DNA of 64,000 bases from Cryptomeria japonica (taxonomy: Eukaryota > Streptophyta > Pinopsida > Cupressales > Cupressaceae): the NCBI RefSeq assembly GCF_030272615.1, contig NC_081410.1:185615619-185679618 (forward strand). The letters are read 5' to 3'. The notes beneath the pieces are model-generated. The model saw nothing but the letters and a program-made list of their open reading frames with translations, was not told the DNA's origin and did not search any database. Below, one piece after another: positions 57,161 to 64,000 of the stretch. Within the stretch, counting starts at the first letter, position 1. Every line of letters starts with the position of its first letter. The position numbers were made by a program, and so were the translations under genes.

Positions 57161-58685
57161 GTCAACAGTTCAATAAATGTACCCATCTTGATCAAACAAA
57201 CTCAACTAAAAACAAAAACTTTGAAAAATAACTAGAAATACATTGTTGCTATGATTAGCACCAAAAATCTCTTGTAAACACAATAGCACTTGAATTCCTA
57301 GGACACAAGTGATCAAAATGAATTCAAAATAATAATTTATCCATTAACTCCACCAACTTAGTTTTTTTCCTTAAATGCATTTGATCATCACATACAAAGA
57401 GTTGATACTCTATCACACCAATGATCACAAATACCTTTGTAGCTCAATGCAAACATTTGGAATATTCCCAAAATACCTTCCTAACATCTCTCATTCTGAA
57501 ACCAATCCAACATCCACACAGTAAGGGGGTCTTTAAGATCTTAAAAGAGTTCTCCCCCTCAGATATGCATATTATCTAATTTTTGGAGGAAATATCTCCA
57601 CCACTAGTAGGTAAAGATTTATGCACTATCTTTCTATTCGCATTCTCATCAGATTTATTTACCCATGTATTCTACATCTTCTCCTTTATGTCATTAATGT
57701 CAACCTTTTTTTTTGGAGCAAAGGTCTTCTCATTCTTTCCTCTGTAAAACCTAGCAATGTGTCTTAATTTTTTTCATTTATAACAAGTAGGACCTTGTTG
57801 TAGACCATTTCCATTCCTTTTGAAATTTGATCTACACTTAATATCCTTGTTCCCATATTCTATTGCATGCATAACAATATCCATTGAAAGACCGAACATT
57901 TCTACCATAGTTTGTATTCATATATTCACGCACCATTCTACTTCTGCATTCATTTTCCTTGTATCCAAACTTATTGTAAGCATAGCATTGACCATTAAAT
58001 GGCTGATATTTGATATTACTTCTACATACACTATCTCTATGTTCAATTTTATTGCATGTAAAACATTTATCATTGAAGGATGGAGAATACCTAGTTTAGG
58101 CAAGAGGAGGCTTCCTAAAGTTTTTCTTGTTATGGATCCGAGTGAAACACATTTGCTCCTCATTTGTCTTCTTAGATTCATACTTGACTTGTTTGTTTCC
58201 TTTTCCATCTTTGTTGGGTGTTTTATAACATTATCCTTTTTCAAGTTCAAGTCCTCCTTTATCTTTAGATGGTTTCTGAGCACTTACCATTTTAATTAAG
58301 CACATCACTACCACCTTTGAGCTTCAAGTTCTTATCAATTTTCTCTTTTGCCTCTTTCAACTCTTTCCTCAACATACCCACTTGTTCATCAATCTTGTTA
58401 CATTCTTTAGATTTTCAATATATCTTAGTTTCAAGATCATCAATGGTCTTTTTTTCCCCTTCATCAATTTGTCTTTTCAAATAAACAACATGTTTTTTAT
58501 GCTTTCTTAGACCTTTTCTAATAAACCTCTAGATCAGATAGAGAAACTCTTAATTCCCCTTCAAGATCTACAATTGCATCAATATCCCATTCATGTTATT
58601 CCATATCATCCAAATCTTTAGTTTCACATGTTGCATCCAAATCCAATCTACCTCAACTACATTAAATTATTTCTTTAGGAACCTT
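57161..58685 (-). pseudogene. Element H gag: coiled coil and zinc knuckles
   Basis: From right to left: a coiled-coil segment with DIDAIVDLEGELRVSLSDLE near 58570 and KKTIDDLETKIY near 58440. Knuckles follow near 58060 (CFTCNKIEHRDSVC, all four ligands kept), near 57960 (CYAYNKFGYKENEC, degenerate), near 57870 (CYACNR... with a shift) and near 57780 (very decayed). The layout is the same as B gag. 57161-57700 is a spacer without recognisable product. Confidence 0.7.
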
Positions 58686-58697
58686 TCTTTAATACCA
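58686..58697 (-). other. Element H primer-binding site (degenerate)
   Basis: Plus-strand TCTTTAATACCA. The five outermost bases next to the LTR match the Met-tRNA site; the rest has mutated. Its position two bases from the LTR supports the call. Confidence 0.65.
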
Positions 58698-58699
58698 AT

Positions 58700-60087
58700 T
58701 GTTGAATGCTTCCAAATGCTAAGAGGAAGGGTGAATCAACATCTATTAATATTAACCAATTTAACCATATAGTTACCATTCATTCTAATCACCATATGTG
58801 CAAAAGTGAAGAACTAAAAATTAATAAATAAAATTAGACATGAACACCAATATTTTATGTAGAAAATCTAATGAGGAAAAAACCATGGTGAGAATTATCC
58901 CACTATATGAAAATAGGTTACAAAATTTAGGCTCAAAGAAAAGGAAGCTCACTTCTCTTGATTTTAACTTAAAATTCTAAGGTGCACAAACTTAGGGAAA
59001 GATACAATAGACTTGTAATCACTAAAGATCACTTCTTTAGGGCAAGATACAATAGATTTGAATACAATGAATCAATATAGCTGAACTATAGAAGAATGCA
59101 TCCTTTGAAATGTATATTAGTATTTACTATTATTACACATCTGAAACTTACTTCATTACTAATCAATTGAACTTGTAAATGTTCACACTCATAAGATACA
59201 CAATACACAAATTCACATCTTACATAAACTGTATTTCATGCTCCAAATAGGTTTCATCTTTATATACCATCGACAACCAAAGAAACATCAATAAGGTTGG
59301 CCTAATTAGATGCGATGTGTAGGATACAATCAGCCCAAAATAAATATCCAAGGAAATGTGTAAGGAAGAATGAAACATTTGAAGGATCATAAAATTTTGG
59401 CACACCTTCCTATCCATCCTAGATCAACCCCTACAATTCTACACGCTACTGCATGGACCAAAATTGCACGTGTTAGCTCCAAAGAATAGAATCATTAAAG
59501 CACATCAAACAAATATTACTCAAAACATGATGCGGACCACCAAGACTCTTGTATATGCTCAACATAACATCACCTAATATCAAAATAGCCAAATTAATTA
59601 GCCATACCACCAATAAAACTAAAGGAAAAGGAATGCAACACATTCCTACAAATTGTCACATTCTCATTATACAAGATGATACTCAAACCATAAAAACTTC
59701 AACTATAGATCAAATGAGATCATTGAAACTAAGATATATCAATAATTTATATCCACCAACATCATGTTACAACCACAAGCAATGATGAAGCAATTTACCA
59801 TAATGTGGAACATAAAACTCTATCCAGTCTGACAGGTTGTTCACTGAAACATTCATCTTTAACCATATTCAACTACGAACCACATAATACATGTACAAAA
59901 TTCTAAAAAAGTTGTATGACAATTGAAAATGCCATTTGAATCAATCTCCACATATCGTCATTAACTTATAACTAATCATCTAATATTGTAATACTCTAGA
60001 ACATAACTTTTCAACCTTTGACACCAAAGTTATCATCAATGACAACAAGTTTGACATCAATTACAACACAAAATCATATTTGCAACA
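58700..60087 (-). repeat. Element H 5' LTR
   Basis: 1388 bp, plus-strand bounds TGTTGAATGC and TTGCAACA. It is uninterrupted and serves as the reference for the three broken pieces of the 3' LTR and for the empty sites of A, F and I. It carries the AAAAACCATGGTGAGAATTA block near 58877. Confidence 0.87.
59258..59266 (-). promoter_or_regulatory. Putative TATA box in H 5' LTR
   Basis: Minus strand TATATAAAG, the best TATA match in the LTR, about 820 bp from its 5' end. Motif only. Confidence 0.4.
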
Positions 60088-60352
60088 TCTCTATATATAT
60101 CTCTATATCTTATTATATCTACCTCTCTTTCTTTCTCATTCACTCCATCTCTCCTACTCTACATCTTTATGTCTCTATTTCTCTCTTACTCCTCTCTATC
60201 AGTTTCTATCCATATATTTTTCTACAGTTATCTCTCTATCTCTCCATCTCTCTCTACATCCCTCTCTATTCTTCTTCCTCCCTCTTCCTCTCCATATATG
60301 TATATTGATATGTCTCCTTATATATCCACCCTCTTATATCTATCTCCCTCTT
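60088..60352. repeat. CT-rich low-complexity tract
   Basis: 265 bp dominated by TCTCTA, TCTC and CCTC on the plus strand. Overlapping Ser/Leu/Tyr-rich frames here (60018-60369) are artefacts of composition. It separates the H LTR from LTR M. Confidence 0.9.
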
Positions 60353-61162
60353 TGTTGAACACACTATGATACTGAGATGGGGGTAAATCAGTATAATTTA
60401 AGACTTGAATGATTTAGCAAATCTTTTAATTGAATCCCTATTTCATAAAAAAGACTAATCTATATAAGTGGAATTTAGAAGAAATAAATCATACAACATA
60501 ATTGCACATGGAGACACTAGATTTATGTGGAAAAACCAACAAGGGAAAACCCATAGTGAGCAAGCTGCTTGGAGATACTGTCCAAATCTCACCTCATAAA
60601 TAAGAACAAATTTACATTAAAATTATGAGATAGAACCCAAAGAAAGCTACAACTCCTTGAAACATTGTTTTTTGCCACAACAAATGGAATTTTACTACTA
60701 CCTATAATTTATAAAAGTTACAAAGAGAGGCTACAACCTTATATCAATATACTTGACAGGGATTAATGTTCAACTTCTATTGTAATATCTTTGCATAACA
60801 TCAATTATTATCAGCTCTCAACATTTCTCACATAATTACAACACAGTTGATCTTCTATTTATACCCTCTTCAATATTTCACAAACACTAATTAGGCCAGC
60901 CTCAAGATAACATGTATATGAAACGTGCAACACTTTACCAGTTACTCACAAAATACATATGCCAAGAGAAACTACACATTGCAGATGATACCAAGGTTTT
61001 TAAATGAGTCCAAAAATATCTTATCACATCCTCCAAAGTTGATGCAAGAATAGATACATGGTGCAAGTGTGAAAACATGTCCTTGTTAGCCCAGTAACAA
61101 CAAATCACCTATAATGTCAACCCTTTCTGGCTTGCAATACTAGAGAGAATCAAATATCAACA
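60353..61162 (-). mobile_element. LTR M, minus-oriented, boundaries partly resolved
   Basis: Left end TGTTGAACAC. It contains GTGGAAAAACCAACAAGGG near 60530, the LTR core seen elsewhere, and minus-strand TATA GTATAAATAG near 60857. The right end is best placed at ATATCAACA (61162), since copia RT of element N resumes at once. The flanks do not match (CTCTT on the left, AGTAG on the right), so it is either a solo LTR with a rearranged left side or a truncated element. Confidence 0.5.
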
Positions 61163-62130
61163 AGTAGATCAATATATATCTCAAATATGAAGAAGATAAG
61201 ATACTGGTTAGTGAAGTGTTTGTAGATGATATCATATTTGGAGGTAATGATGACATGAGCAATGACTTTGCAAATGAAATGAAAAGTGATTTTGAAATGT
61301 CTCTAGTGGGAGATAAAAAAATTCATAGGCTTACAAATTCAACAAATGAAGAGTGGTATTTTCATCACATAGTATAAGTATGTGAAAGAGGTATTAAAGA
61401 AATTTGGTATCAGTGACTGTAAACCAGTTGCGACACCAATGGTTATAGGTTGTAAATTGTCTACAGAAGATGAAGCCATGTCTGTTGATGAAAATGTGTA
61501 TAGCTCAATGATTGGAAAATTATACTATGTTGTTCACAACAGACTGGATATAGCTCATGTTGTTGTTCTAGTTGCTAAATGTCAGAAGAATCCTAAGGAA
61601 GCACATCTGATAGCAACCAAGAGGTTATTCAGATATTTGAAAGACACTATTGACTATGGGTTATGGTATCCATATGTAGGTAACTTTGAATTGAAGGTGT
61701 ATATAGATGCAGACTGGGCAGGTAATGTTGATGATAGGAAAAGTACAACCGGTGGATCATTCTTTCTTGGAGGAAGACTTGTTTAATGGAGTAGCAAGAA
61801 GGAGAGTTGTATATCATAGTCTACTACTAAAGTTGAGTATGTTGCAGCTTATATGAATTGTACCCAGGCTATCTGGATGAGGCACATTTTGGAAGGCTTA
61901 AAGATGAATTTTAAAGAACCTGTAAAGATCTTATGTGACAATACAAGTGCCATAAGTATTTCTAAGAACCCTGTTTTTCATGCACAAACCAAGCATATTG
62001 AATTTAAGTATCATTTCTTGAGGGAAAAAGTGCAGAGTAAAGATGTGATATTGGAGCATGTTTCTACCAAGGAGCAGCTTGCAGATATCTTTACTAAACC
62101 TCTTCCTAAGACTAATTTTTAGTATCTTAG
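61163..62130 (+). pseudogene. Element N: copia RT end and RNase H
   Basis: Starts in mid-domain with INIYLKYEEDKILVSE and the active site [12 protein letters not shown] near 61215. A shift near 61318 follows, then 61382-61786 open with VLKKFGISDCKPVATPM, YSSMIGKLYYVVHNRLDIAH and YIDADWAGNVDDRKSTTGG. After a stop at 61784-61786, 61853-62122 carries NCTQAIWMRHILEGLK, ILCDNTSAISISKNP and EQLADIFTKPLPK. The RNase H Asp residues (DADWAG, CDN) are intact. Everything upstream of this part of RT is missing, cut at LTR M. Confidence 0.9.
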
Positions 62131-62500
62131 AAGATAGCTAGGTGTTGTACCCCTTCATGAGGTCAATTGAGCATGATGTATTGTGCATCAGTCATGGAGC
62201 TACTTGCAGAATGTTACAACAGGATTGGTATAGGAGTGGAGTTATTCCATAGGGGCAACATCAAGTTGTAGGTTGTTGATATTGAATAGTGACGTTTGAC
62301 ATTGTTGTCAAAGGGGGAGAAGAACTATATGATTATGGGGAGAAGAATTGTATGATTGATAGAGAGAAGATCTACAACTAGCTACCAACTAAAGAAATGG
62401 AGAGTACATGGTAAAATGTAAACCAAGATTCCTATTCACAATCATAGAAATCAATGGTATTGATATTTGTATTGTCATCAATGCCTAAGGGGGATATTTT
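62131..62500 (+). other. Element N 3' untranslated region with polypurine tracts
   Basis: Tracts CAAAGGGGGAGA near 62309, ATGGGGAGAAGA near 62335 and TAAGGGGGATA at 62486-62496. The last precedes the expected 3' LTR start. Same multi-tract layout as the other elements. Confidence 0.75.
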
Positions 62501-63535
62501 TGTCATTTACAAGAAGTTTTCATTGATGTCAATTAATCGGTAATGATGGGTATGTCCAAAATCATGGTGTGCCAAAACAGGACCTTAAGTGGCAATGAAA
62601 TTTCAGAAAATCAGAGTTATGCAACTTGACATGAAAATTTGAATAAGTTGTGAACATTATTTTTAAAATATGTAAGAAGATAATCTATAGAAAATTGAAT
62701 GTAGTTTCTAAGCTATTAGTTGTTTTTTGAAAAAAATAAAATCCTATTTGATGAAAATTTTAAATTTCAATGCAGTGTTACTAAAATTTCAAGAAAAAAA
62801 TAAGAAGTAGATGTATGTCTGACCACTCCAATCACAATAAAATCATAATATTTTTTTATAATATTTATAATATAAGTATTAGACTCATGTTTGGATGTGA
62901 CACATAATTTTTTATAAAGTAAATAATTATTTATGATTTTTTTACTACAACTTTTTTATAAATTTAGAAACTCCTACGTCTGACCACCTTAACTTGGTCA
63001 AAATCTTATGATTTTTTTTATAAAATTTTTTCCTTATAGTAGACGAAGCATAGGATGTGATGCATGTTTCGGATTCAAAGAATGTTATATCATTTGAAAG
63101 TTATGAGTGTTTTTTAATCAGTCTATCAATCAAAACTATTGTCAGAATTCAATTAGAAAATAAATAATAATTATTTATTAAAGTCAAAATAAGATAAGCC
63201 TTATATTGTTGGAAAGATGAGAACGTCCTTAAAAAACCCTTTTTGTTTTATCAATTTTGGCTAAAAAAAAAGTCACCAGCCACCAGTGTAAAGTCTGGAA
63301 AATCAAGGAATACTGAAAAACACGTTTTTTCAATTGACTTTCCAGGCTTGTCACTTCCATGCCAAATCCCATAGTATTTCCGAGCCAACATTTAAAATTT
63401 GAAATTTGTACAACAAAAATCAAATCCGATTATATCAGATATTTGATTTTAATAATTAAATTTGCACATAATTAATCTATTGTTTATTAATATTTTAATA
63501 TATTAATTTGTAAATAAATTAGTATATGATATTAG
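62501..63535 (+). repeat. Probable 3' LTR of element N, end not resolved
   Basis: Follows the polypurine tract and has TTTTCATTGATGTCAATTAA near 62517, the motif found near LTR starts in other elements. The rest is very AT-rich with no gene. No partner LTR is in the window, so the end cannot be placed. Confidence 0.45.
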
Positions 63536-63580
63536 GGAGAGAGAGATAGAGGGGGAGTGGGGGAAGAGAGAGAGAGATTA

Positions 63581-63649
<69 letters not shown>

Positions 63650-63725
63650 TGAGGGTGAAGGGAGAGAGAGATGGGGAGAGGGAAGGGAGAGAGAGATAGA
63701 GAGATTAGGAGAGATGGAGAGAGAG
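63536..63725. repeat. GA microsatellite
   Basis: About 190 bp of GA/GAGA with GGGGAG and GATGG interruptions; the purest run is about 63583-63646. It is the longest simple repeat in the window. Confidence 0.95.
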
Positions 63726-64000
63726 ATTATTGAAGGAGGGTACTATAGACAAGGGAATAATTGATCAATCAATTATAGTATTGCATAATTTAATCCCTTA
63801 TTATAAGATTGAAGATGGAGCAAGCCCTTCCGACAATCTCAAGACTCTAACAGAACATATTTATAATAATTTTCAATCTCTGAGACAAATTGCAAACCGA
63901 CGGGCTTTAGAAATATTCACTACAACTAAAAGAGCATCCTTTGACCAGATCATAGAAATAGAGAAAAAGAAAATTGAGGCCAAACTCATTCTTATTGATG
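63724..64000 (+). CDS. Open frame running off the window, unassigned
   Basis: One frame is open without stop for 92 codons from 63724 to the edge. It includes DNLKTLTEHIYNNFQSLRQI, KRASFDQIIEIEKKKIEAK and LILID: a hydrophilic, helix-rich, coiled-coil-like product. The true start is not determined and the frame may begin within or before the GA repeat. Its character recalls the C-terminal ORF2 regions of B and H, so it may be part of another such element; this is a guess. Confidence 0.45.

Larger units (their letters stand above)
14426..60087 (-). mobile_element. Element H: oldest layer, non-autonomous LTR element hosting the nest
   Basis: H reads on the minus strand: 5' LTR 58700-60087, degenerate primer site, gag with coiled coil and knuckles (about 57700-58680), ORF2 (57160 down to about 44685, interrupted), polypurine tract 44486-44497, then a 3' LTR broken by three insertions. 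The left end lies beyond A, outside the window. Its net interior is about 4.2 kb once O and L are removed. Like B it has no protease, integrase or RT. The gene plan and ORF2 motifs match B. Colinearity of the broken 3' LTR with 59340-60087 is the evidence that these pieces belong together. Confidence 0.85.

Noticed and set aside
60018-60369. Overlapping Ser/Leu/Tyr-rich frames of 66-96 codons
   Set aside because: They are produced by the CT-rich low-complexity tract and are open in all three frames at once.
63536-63725. Regular repeat considered as a CRISPR or telomere-like array
   Set aside because: It is a plain GA microsatellite without unique spacers or a telomeric unit.

Overview
The window is repeat-packed nuclear DNA of a seed plant with a large genome. 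I infer a gymnosperm, or another lineage that keeps old retrotransposons, because almost every element is decayed, LTR pairs differ by roughly 10% or more by eye, and I find no host gene, tRNA, rRNA or CRISPR. Species cannot be read from the sequence. Almost every open frame in it is a remnant of transposable-element coding sequence or a shadow of one.

Positions 1-60087 resolve into one nested stack. The oldest layer is element H (minus strand). Its 5' LTR is 58700-60087, its internal region lies in 44486-58699, and the visible half of its 3' LTR is broken into 14426-14799, 33455-33723 and 44389-44485. H was hit by A (Ty1/copia, minus, 1-14425, running off the left edge), F (large-LTR gag-only element, minus, 14800-33454), I (Ty1/copia, plus, 33724-44388), O (solo LTR, 45376-46249) and L (Ty1/copia, minus, 46402-55564). 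These were hit in turn: A by B (coding but non-autonomous LTR element, 962-8457) and by solo LTR C (10823-12282); F by D (internally deleted copia element, 15308-18303), E (5-kb CACTA DNA transposon, 20465-25477) and solo LTR G (31304-32167); I by J (Ty3/gypsy gag-protease element, 39018-42467); L by K (5'-truncated LINE, 52273-54664). Most boundaries rest on TG...CA or CACTA ends plus target-site duplications: ATCAT for B, GAGAT for C, GAGAG for F, TCA for E, CTATG for G, TATGA for J, AAAGT for O, AGAAC for L, and about 16 bp for K. Several are confirmed by an empty site in the partner LTR or a paralogous LTR.

The right end (60088-64000) holds a CT-rich tract, a minus-oriented LTR (M), the RT/RNase H end of a plus-strand copia element (N) with its 3' tail, a long GA microsatellite, and the start of an open frame that runs off the window.

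The autonomous copia elements (A, I, L, N) have the order gag - zinc knuckle - protease - integrase - RT - RNase H, an initiator-Met-tRNA primer site, and several polypurine tracts before the 3' LTR; this resembles Sireviruses. B and H share a different plan: a gag with coiled coil and several zinc knuckles, then a long ORF2, with no protease, RT or integrase, so they presumably depend on relatives such as A, I or L. The most unusual object is K: its LINE RNase H frame overlaps by 11 bases a 562-codon downstream frame whose product resembles, by eye, the ORF2 protein of B and H.
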